Source: Dipteris shenzhenensis
Lineage: Eukaryota; Polypodiophyta; Polypodiopsida; Gleicheniales
Length of the DNA: 64,000 bases
Assembly (NCBI GenBank): GCA_047967505.1
Contig: CM106539.1
Direction: 5' to 3' (one strand)
In this document: one piece after another, positions 24,660 to 36,221 of the stretch
How the letters are laid out: each line of letters begins with the position of its first letter
How positions within the stretch are numbered: position 1 is the first letter of the stretch
The notes under the pieces: generated by a model
What the model was told of the DNA's origin: nothing
Seen by the model: only the letters and a program-made list of their open reading frames with translations
Databases searched by the model: none
Made by a program: the position numbers and the translations under genes

Positions 24660-25094
24660 CAAAAGTTTTTGGTTGCCATCTGAAATCCTCACTCTAATAC
24701 CTACGAAGTCAAAGAAACACATGGCAAAATAGTAAGAGATTAACAAAACTAAATGAAACTGAGAACAAGTGAATAAAAGGTGAAAGGAGCTTATTGTCTT
24801 GAAAGTTTAAGAGCATCACAACAATAGTAATGCAATGAGGAATGCTTGTCGAAGAGAGAATACAATAGCTCGCGGTGGCAAAAGTAGAGGAATGTTTGTT
24901 GAAGAGAGAATGGCGCGTGAGAACAAGAGAAAGTGGGTGGTTGTTTTGGGTCACCAGGTGGGAAGGTTTCAAAATGGAGCTCTATTTCGATTTTGGGTCC
25001 ACATCTCTTGTGATATAGGGACAAGCGAACCGTAAAAGAATAAAAAACAAATCTTCTCATTAATGCCACATGCTTGTAGCAACATGAAGTACTT
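24660..25094. other. No gene recognised
   Basis: Short ORFs on both strands (up to 92 codons) have no recognisable domain. Expected to be interior or 5' flank of the CACTA element. Confidence 0.35.
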
Positions 25095-25225
25095 TTTTTT
25101 TCATATTTTTGCCTTTTTTTGTGAAATTTCTACGTTACGTTGACCTTCTCGTCATTGGCTGAAACATTTTTCCCAAACCCTAAAATACCCCAAAATGAGC
25201 TCCCTTTTTTCCCAATGAGTACTAC
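25095..25225 (+). repeat. Dispersed repeat, copy 1
   Basis: Clearly related to 38800-38930. Shared words include acgttacgttg..cc, tcattgg, aaaccctaaaa and ccccaaaatgagct. Roughly three quarters of positions match by eye. Nature unknown. Confidence 0.6.
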
Positions 25226-25425
25226 CATAGCTAGTAGTATTAGCACATGTATGATACTACCATACTTGTAAGACTAGTAATTAGTAGTGTCATACTAGTG
25301 CTAATACTACTACTTAACCAGCATTAGTGCTAATACTACTACTTATCATACTAGTGCTAATAGTACTACTTAGCCACCATTATGTGTTGTAGTGTTAGTA
25401 GTGCAGACTAATGTTCCATACTTTC
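25205..25425. repeat. Short tandem repeats around a tactagtgctaatactacta motif
   Basis: Three or more copies of a ~40-bp unit, then gttgtagtgttagtagtg. It could be the subterminal part of the right CACTA end, but the motif differs from the left array, so that link is weak. Confidence 0.5.
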
Positions 25426-26159
25426 AGGAGACATACTAGCATGTACTAGGCTAGTTCTAATTGTTGCTGGGATACAAAGGGGAAAGAACATTTGGCAGAT
25501 GACATGCATACTTGACACAGCCAAAGTCATCTTAGTCATTGTGATACGTAACCCAAGCATGATCTTGGTGGCTTCTAGAGTTGAACTACCTCACTGTATC
25601 TCATATGTACACAATGGCCTCAAGTATGGCACCTTTGTAAAAAATTGAACAATTGGTATATGGGTCTACAAGGAAGCGTCAACAAATCCAATATAACCTT
25701 GTTGAATCATAGGCCACACTATGAGCACTAGTCAACTCTTCAGAGAAATTTGTTCATTACTACTAGGGTAGGGGGCATGGAACAACAACATATGGTTGTT
25801 TGGATTACGTGGCATACAACATTTCCCAGTAGAAATCTAGGTGTAGCTTTGCTTCATTGAGTTGTCCCTTTTCATAATCACGATTGGACTACCACATCAA
25901 AACGACCACTTAGCAATGCAAAATATGCATTTTCCAATGTCCATTTCTTGCTACCAACTATTGTTTGAAGCAATGAATGAACAATACCTATCAAATTATT
26001 AGAATTGATATCATGAATGAATATTTCCTTGCAAATTTTAAGTTTTCTCGTTAACTTGTCATTGTTGGTAAGATCAATGACTGTATAATATGCAAAAGCA
26101 AGTTCTCATTAAGCTCCATTTCATACTACATTTTTGTAAGCACCTAGTGTTCCACTGCA

Positions 26160-26920
26160 TCAACTACCTTACAGTCTTCTTGTTCTTTTTGGAGTCTTTC
26201 TAGGGTGCCTTGCACCTGTGCTATCTGTGGTGGAGCTAACAGTGATGATGCAACCTTGCTTATATTGCATTTGCTTTGTAGCTTCATAAGGGTGTGCTGC
26301 ATGGCATGAACTTAAGTCTGTAGATTGGCCACTTGTTTTTTGACAAGTGCAATCAAATTTTTATGGCATATACATGAGCTTTGTCATGGAGGCACAGAGG
26401 AGATGCACATGAGGGCTTGACTTTTATGGAAACATTCCTGTATCTCCTCCTTTGCTTCCACCTATATGGCCATGTTGTTCCATCATATTCGACATAAGGT
26501 GCCCATTGATTCTAAGCCATGACTTGTCGTCTACAATGGATGATGCCTTGTAGTGTTCAAAGGCAACCCCCTTTGCAAAGGCAATCCCAATATCATGTCT
26601 TTCTAAAGGTTCCTAGTACACCTTATATTGGAGCAACACTAGTTCGTGTGCTATACTAGGATGAACTCAATGAGACTTCACCTTCTGGCCGGACTTTGTA
26701 ATTGCATGTTCAAACATAGACAACCAATTCTCTTTGTTTAAAAAATATGGAAAAGAAATATTTCACGGATTCTTTCCAATCATGCTAAGGCTATAAAAGT
26801 CATGGAACTCTTTTGCGCAACAACAAAACATCTTTTGAAAGGGACGCTCCATTTGCATTTTCTTCATCTAAAGTCATGTGTCTCTTTTCCATAGGATTCT
26901 TTGGACTTTTCTAGCAATAT
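26160..26920 (-). pseudogene. Unrecognised coding relic with coiled-coil character
   Basis: On the minus strand a long reading stretch with a few stops and frame changes gives protein-like sequence. It contains HDIGIAFAKGVAFEHYKASS, VDDKSWLRINGHLMSNMMEQ, KKQVANLQT, VHAMQHTLMKLQSK and QVQGTLERLQKEQEDCK. The last part has heptad-like spacing and charged residues. I do not recognise the family; a transposon accessory protein or a retroelement Gag would fit the setting. It is clearly broken (TGA, TAA and TAG in frame). Confidence 0.35.
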
Positions 26921-27259
26921 GAGAAGAAAGCAGGGCACATGAGAGGGGAGTTGAATAGGAAAAAGTGGGGAACATAGGGAAGCAAGAGAGTGGAAGATGG
27001 GGAACTCAAGGTAGGAGGAGAGTGGAGATGAATTGAAAAGAGGGGGGGGAACAAAGGATAATTAAAAAAGGGGCAACACAAGTGACCATAGGAATTTTGA
27101 ATTGAAAAAGAAGGGCAAGATTTAAGAGGTGGGATTGGGGCCAATGGTACGTGAAGAGTGCTAGGTGCTAAGTTCATCATGCTATTTAGCACTCGTTAGC
27201 GTACTTTTTTGTTTCCAAGAGTGCACTCCTCGGTTTAATTTGACGATTCCTTCTAGCAC

Positions 27260-27410
27260 TGCCACATTTTCCACCACCACCATCATCACCACGTTGCTAC
27301 CACCACCTTTTCCACCACCACCTTCTAGCACCAACACCTTCTGCCACCACCACCACCACCACCATCAGCGTGTCGTTACCACCAACACCACCACTACTGC
27401 CATTGCCATG
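27260..27410. repeat. CCA/ACC-rich low-complexity sequence
   Basis: Imperfect runs of CCA/CAC triplets. The 110-codon plus-strand ORF covering it is a composition artefact. Confidence 0.7.
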
Positions 27411-28268
27411 AGTACAAATCTTTCTCTTTGTTCCTCCCAGTTGCTTGTGTTGCTTGTTGGCTTTGACCTGCTTGGGGGGGCTGCTGGCCTGGTCTAATCA
27501 GGACTCTCCTCCCACCACAAGCCTTGCATTTGGAATGCCATTGACATTCTCGTTATTGTTTTGAAAATAGAAATTACAAGGTCTTTTTTCAAAAACATGA
27601 AAACCATTTAAATTTTAAATGGACTATTCTAATTTTTACTATGGATCAATTATATACTTTACTGATTTCAAATACATGTTACTAGTCTTTATTTGTTTCG
27701 CATACTTGATTTTATATAACAATGGTTCCAAGAAACAAATGGTTCTAATATGTAAAGGAGTTGAGATAAAAGGAAAAATCAATCATATGTGGAATGCAAC
27801 ACATGTGGCAATGACTTATTGGTGTTACTACACACATAGAATAACACTTTATATTGCAACCATCTATCATTTTCAAATATTGGTTCGATTGGGAGTAATT
27901 TATGCTTGGTTATCATCTTTTATTTGGTTGGACTTGGATGCCTATGCAATCCATTGCCCTCTTATAGAAGCCAAGACAACCCATATCTAAGGATAGTAAT
28001 CTTATCCAACATGCTTTTTCTTATGCCATTAGCAATTCCCATTTATGGATATGGTTATGTGCTGGACATGGTGATTTTATATGGTCTTTTCAATAACAGC
28101 CAACTTTAGGCATGCAGCACCAATCCAATATGCATTTAATAGAGCCCAGGTGCTTCTCATAGTGGCATATCTAGACCCATTTACTAACATGCATTATGTA
28201 GTGCATAGTACATTGTATATGACAATCCCTGTTCATAACAAGTCAACATTTTTCCATGGTCAACAACC
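27411..28268. other. No gene recognised
   Basis: A 123-codon plus-strand ORF at 27619-27990 has no recognisable domain and AT-driven hydrophobic composition. I do not call it a gene. Confidence 0.4.
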
Positions 28269-28276
28269 CATTTTGT

Positions 28277-28523
28277 CTCGGGGGGGTCACTCATCATATG
28301 TAACCCTATCACGTGAGTTCAACAGAAGGATATTTTTTATTCCTAAAATTTTCAGAAATAAATATATATAAGGGACTATTTAAAATAGTTTTGGAAAAAA
28401 TTTACAGATTTGTATAGAAAAGGGGTACATTTTATTAATGAAAAAATTTACAGATAAGGGATTTTAAATATAGGCCTTGAACGCACGTGATATAGAGGGT
28501 TTATACATAGTGACCCCCCCGAG
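28277..28523 (+). mobile_element. hAT-like MITE, copy 1 (perfect ends)
   Basis: A 247-bp element with perfect 15-bp terminal inverted repeats (CTCGGGGGGGTCACT and its complement), flanked by the 8-bp direct repeat CATTTTGT at 28269-28276 and 28524-28531. An 8-bp target-site duplication is the signature of the hAT superfamily. There is no coding sequence, so the element depends on a transposase in trans. A diverged second copy lies inverted at 33235-33480. Flanks are ordinary AT-rich DNA. Confidence 0.85.
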
Positions 28524-28531
28524 CATTTTGT

Positions 28532-30309
28532 TAGACTAAGTCTTATAGCTATTGGATAGCCTTGATTTGGAAGTGCTTCTCTTTTCCAACTTAGAATTAT
28601 AATATCTTCATGAGCAACCACTTTGGCCCTCTTTTTGCCATATGGAACAACACAAAATATTGTCTTTTTATAGGAGGCTTGTATTTGTAGATTTGGGAGA
28701 ATTCATGGTCACTCCATTCCATGCGCTATGTTATTTATTGAGGCTACATGATCATGATCTTCACTTCCATGTTGACATGTAATGGTGTCATTTACCTACT
28801 TATTCCATTTGTGGGACATTAACTTTTAGCCCTATTTTATATAGGCCAATCCATCACATATGGAAGATAAACTTGGATAAGACAAGAACTTCAACTTGAA
28901 GAACATTGGATGTTCATAAGATCTTATTCTAGATAGGTTCTCTTCTCAAATCCACATTTTCTAATGCCTTATCTGATGTTTTATTACTTTTAGAGAAGAT
29001 GTCTACCCTTTCCTAGAGGCCCAATGCAAGCTCCACAAATTGGTATTGCATTTCGCATCATATAATCATCTCTCGTTTCTCATTTGGACTCCATTATCAC
29101 ATTTTCAAATTATATAGTCATATCTTTTTGCTCATTTTGGACTCTATTTAGCATAATGGTGACATATACTTCCTCCATATGCACTTTTGACAATTTCTTT
29201 TCTATAAGTTCTTATTCTTGGCCTTTATTTTTCAAAACAATATTGTACACCACCTAAACTTAGGTTGGACATTGAGAATTTCTTATATGATTCCAAACTT
29301 TAAATTATAGACTTTTATACTTGATAGGAAAGCAAGGTCTTATACATAATCTTATATTTTCCTAATTCTTCTTTCAGTGGGGCAGACTTCTTGAAAAGAG
29401 GCATTGAATGCTGCTTAACACTATTTTAATATTAATATGTAGTTTTACACTAGTATGAGGCTTTAATTGTGTTTGTTTAACATCAATATTTGGTTTTACA
29501 TCCTACATGATTGAGTATTATGTCTTAAAATGCCTAGCTAGTAGATGCCTTGGTAACCTTAAAGGGGTACCTTTAAGGGGAATCATTACATGCACTTAAA
29601 CTCGCTCTTTGCTCCTAGGTATAGAATAGTCTTGATAGTACTACTAGTAGATACCTTTAAGGGGAATCATTATAGACACTTAAACTCTCTCTTTGTTCCT
29701 AGGTGTAGACTCTTCTTGATGCTACTCCATAATTCTATTAAATACAAACATGTTCCAAAATTGAACCAAAAGAAATAATCAATTGAGTAATTTCAAAGAA
29801 AGGAAAGGGGTTGAAAAGAAAGGGAGGAGAGGATAAATTAGCATGAGATCATGTGGAAGGGTAAATTAGCAGAGGGTAAACTAGCAGGAGATCATGTGGA
29901 AGCATGTGGTCTTCAAAATGAAGCTTTGCTCCAACGGAAGTACATGTGCTCGAAGGAGAGCGCCCCCCCCCAACCACCACCTCCACAACATACACACAAA
30001 ATTCCTTTATTTTCCAACTGTCATATCATATTAACCCCTCCCCATTTTATAATCATGAACCTTAGTAGTCAAAGAGCTAGAAGTGTGGGTGCATTGAAGC
30101 TATGCTTGTCTACTATGGGGTGAAAATATCCTTTTGACCCCTATTCTAAATAATGAACCTAGATGCATACATGCATATGTCAACTAATGAAAGATATGAT
30201 CTATGCACAAGGTAGCATGTTCTCAGGTACCTTGCTCCAAACTAAAAGAATCATAAGTCCACACATATGCCCAAATAAATTTGGGGAGATTATGAGTTTA
30301 ATACATAAT

Positions 30310-30315
<6 letters not shown>
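28532..30315. other. Non-genic stretch with a local duplication
   Basis: No credible gene. About 29571-29650 and 29651-29730 are two diverged copies of an ~80-bp unit containing ctttaaggggaatcatta and cacttaaactc. A C-run lies at about 29964-29973. Confidence 0.5.
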
Positions 30316-30340
<25 letters not shown>

Positions 30341-30595
30341 ATACACACACACACACACATGCATGCACACACACACACACATGCATGCATGTGTGCGTGC
30401 GCACGCATGCAAATGTGCACCCCCCCACACACATGCAGGCAAGTACATGCACATCCACACATGTACACACATGCAAGTGTGCATGCTCCCATGCAAGTGT
30501 GCATGGTCACATGCACGGGCATGCATGCACACACACACACACACACACACAAGTGCACACATGTGCACATGTGCATGTGCACACACACACACATA
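30316..30595. repeat. Compound CT/CA/TG microsatellite region
   Basis: A (TC)n run is followed by nearly 250 bp of alternating purine-pyrimidine sequence: CA, TG, and GTGCAC/ATGCAT words. ORFs of 85-146 codons on both strands through this stretch are by-products. Confidence 0.9.
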
Positions 30596-30816
30596 TTCCC
30601 TAGTTCAATTCCATAAAAACAAAATATATTCACTTCACTTTCCATAGGAGTAATAATCATCTCTTGTAGCCTGGGTTTGGGTGCTTAGAAACTCTAAATA
30701 TTTCTTTATTACCTTATACTTTATGACACACTCATATACATCAAGACTTGCAATTTTTGTTGGGGAGAAAATTTGTATCATTTCTTATTTTATTTTCACA
30801 TTCACCGACATAATTT

Positions 30817-30932
30817 TATTATGTGTAGACCCATGAAAGAGGTAAGCCAATACCTCTCTTGGGAGTGTGGTGTCTATTATGTGTAGACCCATGAAAGAGG
30901 TAAGCCAATACCTCTCTTGGGAGTGTGGTGGA
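30817..30932. repeat. Perfect 58-bp tandem duplication
   Basis: 30817-30874 and 30875-30932 are identical apart from their junction, including tattatgtgtagaccc and cctctcttgggagtgtggtg. A very recent duplication. Confidence 0.9.
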
Positions 30933-31014
30933 GTACTACTTGCTTGTATAAGGTATCCCTATGAAATTATGATATCCTTTAGTAGAACTTATTGGGATTT
31001 GAGACCGATTAGTG

Positions 31015-31450
31015 CCCTTAAATTTGCTAAGAGCCAAAGCACACAATACATTTGTGTGTAGCTTGCTAGCTATGCTCCAATTTAGGCCACATGATTCATT
31101 ATTGTAGAGCACAATTCAACCTCAATGCATGTTTGGTTGCAAAATGGGAACCTTCATTTTTTAAGGTAGTGTCTTTTGCATTGAATCTCAACCCCAAACT
31201 ATGATAAGAAACCTATGAAGGAGAGACACCTAGACCTATACAATTCTTAATCTTACTCTTGAATGACCTCACATTTGGTAAGAGGAAATGCAAATGATAC
31301 ATTTGTTTGGATAGCTACACTCCAATTTAGGCCACATGATTTATTTGTGGGACAAACTTCAATCATATGCATGTTTAGTTGCAAAGTGGGCAATTTCATT
31401 TTTAGAGGGGGTGTTTTTTGCATTGAAGCTCAACCTAACTATGGAAGTGG
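31015..31450. repeat. Diverged direct repeat, ~245 bp spacing
   Basis: Words such as ctccaatttaggccacatga, gcatgttt(g/a)gttgcaaa and tttttgcattgaa recur at about 31076-31190 and 31319-31430. Two old tandem copies. Confidence 0.7.
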
Positions 31451-31667
31451 GGTTGTACTTTTCACATGATAGTCTTGTATAGTCAATTCCACAAGTATGA
31501 AAATAGGACCTTGCAATCCATAACTTGACTACCATAAGGACACCTAGCTATGCACATTGTGGACCATTTGCATTGGAATTAAGGGAAAATGTGCTCTTAG
31601 TTTTGTTCTCTAGAAGCAGGAGTTAAGTCTCCATAGTCACTAGTGAACAAAAGACAAACCTTTCACA

Positions 31668-31689
31668 GGGAAGGGGGGAGGGGGGAGGG
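31668..31689 (+). other. Candidate G-quadruplex motif
   Basis: Four G-runs of 3-6 bases separated by one or two A residues on the plus strand. This pattern can fold as a G-quadruplex; no function is implied. Confidence 0.5.
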
Positions 31690-31809
31690 ATACGATGGGG
31701 GTGAGTCTTCACTATCTAACTTGCCTCCTCGTTATCATTAGTGAAATAAAAAACAACTGTATTCCCCCCTTCACCTCACCTCCCCCCCCCTTCTTCTGGT
31801 TGCTACCTA

Positions 31810-32362
31810 TCCCTTAGGGCTTGTTCATTATCTAAATGTGCATATAGCACCAATGAGCATAAGATACCCCTAAAAGTGCATATAGAACCTATGAGTAAGC
31901 ATGTACATATAATACACCTATATTGAATTTTTTCATATTTTTATATGTTTATCAACCCTCTTTCTATAAGTTTACATGCTTCAATGTTGAGTTTAAATAT
32001 TCCCTCTAGATTCACACATAGAATAGTCATATTGGAGATTTATTTCCATCCACATTCACATAGAATAATCACATAAAATCCCTTATGGCTTGTTCATTAT
32101 CTAAATGTGTATATAGCACCTGTGAGCAAGCGTGTACATAAAATACCCCTAAAAGTGCATACAACACCTGTGAGCAAGCGTGTACCTAAAAGTGCATATA
32201 GCACCTATGAGGAAGCATGTACATAAAATACACCTATGTTGAAAATTTTCATATTTTTACTTGTTTATCAACCTCTTTCTATAAGTTGACATGATTCAAT
32301 GTTGAGTTTAAATATTCCCTCCACATTCACATAGAATAGTCATATTGGATATTTATTCCCTC
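31810..32362. repeat. Tandem duplication, ~269 bp unit
   Basis: gcttgttcattatctaaatg starts at 31819 and again at 32088. Both units carry cataaaatacacctat..tga and ttcaatgttgagtttaaat, and end with an atagaatagtcatattgga stretch. The second unit has an extra internal copy of a ~37-bp segment (cacctgtgagcaagcgtgta). Confidence 0.8.
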
Positions 32363-33226
32363 AAGTATGTACATAAATCAATTTTAAAAATCCCCTCTTT
32401 GAGCAAACATGCTATGCTTAATGTTAGAAGAGTGAAATCGAGAGTCAAACTAATGTATCATGAATTATGTGTGTTAGTATGGTGCAAGGCCCAAGCTAAG
32501 CACAAGGAAAATTTTCCAATTAGTTGAAAACATTTAAGGCCACACAAACCTTTTTACTGCATCTACTCTTACAAAACTATCAGCCGGCTATCAAAACTTA
32601 ACCTTTGAAGGGGAGTCACAATTTCAAACTCACTTGGGTGCGTATTAATGCTTGTCTCAATATTTTCATTCATAAGAAACTAGAAGAAAAGAGGGTACAA
32701 GCTGCTTGTAGCCCTCTAAGTACTAGTAGTCACCTTCCTTGCATGTGGAGATCTGAAATCCCTTACACAAAGTTTTTTTGATTTGCCATTTTTATTACAC
32801 GTGGTGTGGTCCCAAAAGTCTTTTAACACTAGTTTGGTAGTACTATAGAATAGAAAAGTGCCCTTTTGAGGGTCTAGGAAAAAATTCATAGCTCTTTTGA
32901 GAGTTTAGGAAAAAATTCATAGCTCCTTCACAAATAAGAAAATTTCCTGACCCCTTTCTAGGACATATCTATACAACCAAAGGAATATGAAAAAAATAAA
33001 TTAAATAGGGTAAAGAAAAAGACATATCATAGTGAGACCGTCCACAATGGACATATATGCAACATTTTGCATGTGGTAGGAGGAGGGTTTACAATTTTGT
33101 ATGTAGAACGTGATAAAAAGTGTGGAAGAGCTATGCTTATAGAAAATTCTAATGAACTATTGATAGCATAGAAATTTGGAAATGCATGCTACCCATGCAA
33201 AAAAAAAAGCATGTTTAGTAACTAAA
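32363..33226. other. No gene recognised
   Basis: AT-rich intergenic DNA. gagggtctaggaaaaaattcatagct and a near copy sit next to each other near 32870-32925. Confidence 0.4.
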
Positions 33227-33234
33227 TTACTAAT

Positions 33235-33480
33235 CTCAGGGGGGTCACTATGGATGAACCCTCCATATCACATATGTTTCAAGACCATTTTTAAAATCAC
33301 TTATCTGTAAATTTTTCATTAATAGATCTATACTATTTTTCTCTACAAATATGTAAATTATTTACAAATTTATATTAGATTCTCCCTTATGTAAATTATT
33401 AAAAAAATATATGTAAGCTGAAAACATCCTTCTAATAAACTCACATGATATGGTTACATGTAAGGAGTAGTCCCCTCGAG
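33235..33480 (-). mobile_element. hAT-like MITE, copy 2 (diverged)
   Basis: About 246 bp. Its reverse complement aligns end to end with 28277-28523, sharing the (a/t)catatgtaacc region, gttc/gttt..agaagga, tttacagataag and ccatagtgacccccc. The left end is CTCAGGGGGGTCACTAT. The right end is degenerate (complement CTCGAGGGGACTACT). Flanks ttactaat and cactaaat resemble a decayed 8-bp duplication. Older than copy 1. Confidence 0.75.
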
Positions 33481-33768
33481 CACTAAATGAGACATGGTTA
33501 TGTACCATTTTGTATGCTAGTCATAAAGATATATGCTTCTCATGTTGATTCGTGATGATATATTGGTCCAAGTTAATAGACTTAAGCTAGTATAGACATA
33601 TCATGGTGTTCAAATTGGAAAAAATGCTAAATGAGTCCTCCATCCAAAGAGCTTATAAAAGTTCTAGTTTGAATTTGCAAACATGTTTATGTAAGAAAAC
33701 GTGTACCAATACTTTGCATGAACATATGCTATATTGGGGCTATCATTCATTATAGGGATCATTTTGTT

Positions 33769-34133
33769 AAGATTTAGATATGTTTATTCGTTTTGCCAGC
33801 CTCATGGCCATTTGGGAAACCCGCAACAACATAGTCTTCTGCCATGCAATTAGCATTGGCCATAGGAAGATGGTAATCGTGAGAAAAGTGAAGGCCCTGC
33901 TGAAAGACTTTGCTACTATAGTCGCATCCAAAGACCCAGTGATCAACACGGCCCTGCTAGCAGTCGAAGCAAATCTAGTGGTAGAGTAGAGCTGTATGCA
34001 GCATAGGGCTTGGGGCTTGTCCCCCTTCACGACCAATTTTTGTATAGGGTCTTGAGGTCAAGGATTGACCCCCCCTCTTTTTGCTAATATACATATCCAT
34101 TTTTTGGGGGAAAAAAAAAAGATTTAGATATGT
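33769..34133 (+). mobile_element. 5'-truncated LINE with 15-bp target-site duplication
   Basis: AAGATTTAGATATGT occurs at 33769-33783 and again at 34119-34133. Between them lies a plus-strand LINE tail: a 69-codon frame (stop at 33987-33989) with IRFASLMAIWETRNNIVFCH, typical of the region after zf-RVT, then about 120 bp of 3' UTR and an A-run at 34111-34120. Only about 335 bp of the element was inserted, so the copy was dead on arrival. The A-run overlaps the duplication by two bases. Confidence 0.88.
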
Positions 34134-36221
34134 GACTATGCCGATAGTGAGCCTTAGGCCTCTATTCTTCATATTCATATGCACTTTGATTGAGCCAAAT
34201 GGCAACATAGTGATTTAACTAGTGTTATACATATGATTGGCCCTCCTAAAGCAACTCAAGTTCATTCCTTGACATTATGCATAAGTTACAAAAGAAACCT
34301 TGTATGATATGGAGCCTAGTATTTAATTGAAAATTTTCATCAAAGCCCAAATTTACCCCCACTGTCAACATTCCTAAAAAGTAATATGTTTGTTATAACT
34401 AAAGATTTAGCTTTGAAATTAGCTCTACTAATTAAGCCAGCTTGTGTATATAGACTGTTAAAATATATAAGGCCTTGAAAAGCATGAGAAACTTATGTTG
34501 AGAAACATTGCTTATAATTTGCATGGCACCTTAGCCTTTAAAGTTTTGGCTAGGAATTGTATTTGCAATTCCATGAAAATTCCAACTTTTTTTCAACACA
34601 TTATGTTGGCATGACAAGAATAAGAAGAAGTTTTTAGAAAGATGTGCCATCTCCAAAAACTTCCACCAGCCGAGCATTGCATGCACAGATCTTTAAGAAC
34701 AACACAATATGGGCAGTTTACATAGTTGGAAAGGATAATGGTTTAAAGCCTCGTACATTCCCAAATAGTACAGTTTGTTAGCTTAGCATGTGATGTTTCG
34801 ATTTCTGCCTTCGACAGAGAGACTGCCTCCCTAGACGCTCGCACCCGAATATCTAACTAGATAAGAAATCTGGTCAATTCTCCTGGTTGTCTTTGGCAGT
34901 TCAGACGTTCTTGAAGTATTTGTTTCATTGGGATGGATGCCGGTTTCAACTGTTTCCCCGTTCCAATCGAGGGCGTATATCGGGCCGACATGCAGCTGTT
35001 GACTAGTGTTCCGAGACGAGACAGATCTCGTTGAGCCATGCTGGTTGGTTTTTTCTTCGCAGCACATGCAAGCTTGCTAGCACTTGTTTCGCAAAGGCCT
35101 TGTCACTTCAATCGCCTTCCAACTTCTGACTGGCCGCTGAATTAACTGTTCGCTTTCGCAGCTTTTGAAAGCCTCAGGAATGGGCGGGTAGCTGACTCAT
35201 CAGGAGTCAGGAACAACGGTGGAATTCCCACAGAAATTCGGGGTATCTGCGCAATACAAAGCATCTGGACACTCGACACAACCCATCAGGGATGTTGCTC
35301 TCACATGCTGTTGCCACTACACTCTCCTGTTGGCTGGCTTGCAGCGCAAGGATCCGTGTTTCTGAGGCTGCAAATTGCGGAATGCAGACAAGCCGTTCTT
35401 TTGTGCAACAGCGACGTGGAAACGAAAGGGCGCGGCTGATTTAGGAGGAGTGTCGAGGCAGTGAAGAGCACTGAAGGCTCAGCGCGTTACAACTTTACGC
35501 ACAAAGACTACAGAGTCCCAGACTCTCTCAGCACTGTCAATTACCTCCCATACTCACGCCAAGCACCACAATATGCGACACGCGCTTATTATAAAGATTT
35601 TGGTACACAACAGTAGTAAGTTGCAACGCAGCTGCAATCAGAGTCACGAGCTGATGGGACGCCTCGCTCGTGCAAAATCTAAGGGACTCCTCCAGTCTTC
35701 CGTGCCGCCGACCGCAGGAGTACGATTGATCATCATATGGGCACCGGGGTACCACCCACAAAAGAAAGAGACCTTAAGCACGGATGCAGGCGAAGAGGCT
35801 GTAGTGTAAACTGAAGCCTGCGAGAGCACGCAACTAGACAATTCACACAAGCGATCCACGAGAATTTGAAGTTTGAACGACCGAGTTGATGAGATGGAAT
35901 TGTATGATCAGAATGGAGAACCTACAGAAATGGGGAGGAAAGGGTGATGAGGACTGGAGGAGCTTCTAAATCGGGGATCTATCATCCAGTGCTGGACGAC
36001 TGAAAGGGGTTCACGAATCACGATCCTCGATAAAGCACAGAGCGAGCAGCAAGCTTGATTCAGTACTGTTTTGTCAAAATTCATGGCGTGAATAACTTGG
36101 TGGACCTTCTACCCCATCATCATTGGGACAATCAAGTGCCTCTCACGGTTCACCTCAAGCTCGTAGATGTGTTTTCACAAGTCGTAGAGCATTTTTGGAC
36201 TAAAATTCATCAGGCTGTCCG
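34134..36221. other. Non-genic stretch with a GC-richer island
   Basis: 34134-34750 is AT-rich. About 34800-36050 is clearly GC-richer, like the host gene region, and appears single-copy. Its ORFs (up to 78 codons on either strand) show no domain and no splice-consistent gene model was found. It could hold a non-coding transcript or part of a gene I cannot recognise. Confidence 0.4.

Larger units (their letters stand above)
19500..25425 (-). mobile_element. Decayed CACTA (En/Spm) transposon, right end uncertain
   Basis: The left terminus CACTACTACAAAACTAGG (19500-19517) is a textbook CACTA end, followed by an array of subterminal repeats. Inside are a minus-strand TnpA-like gene (Transposase_24 type) and a DUF4216 segment of the TNP2 transposase. 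The other end is not certain: the best candidate is GTAGTGTTAGTAGTG near 25395-25411, which is only a partial match, and the 3-bp flanks (cgg versus cag) do not agree. The catalytic TNP2 domain was not recognised. The element is probably defective. Confidence 0.65.

Noticed and set aside
25386-25411. Right terminus of the CACTA element
   Set aside because: It resembles a CACTA end only partly, lacks the subterminal motif of the left end, and the 3-bp flanks differ, so it is used only as a provisional border.
27619-27990. 123-codon plus-strand ORF
   Set aside because: Hydrophobic composition follows from AT-rich DNA, and there is no domain, splice support or start context to argue for a gene.
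30163-30660. His/Cys/Thr-rich ORFs of 85-146 codons
   Set aside because: They arise from CA/TG/ATGC microsatellite DNA and are open on both strands.
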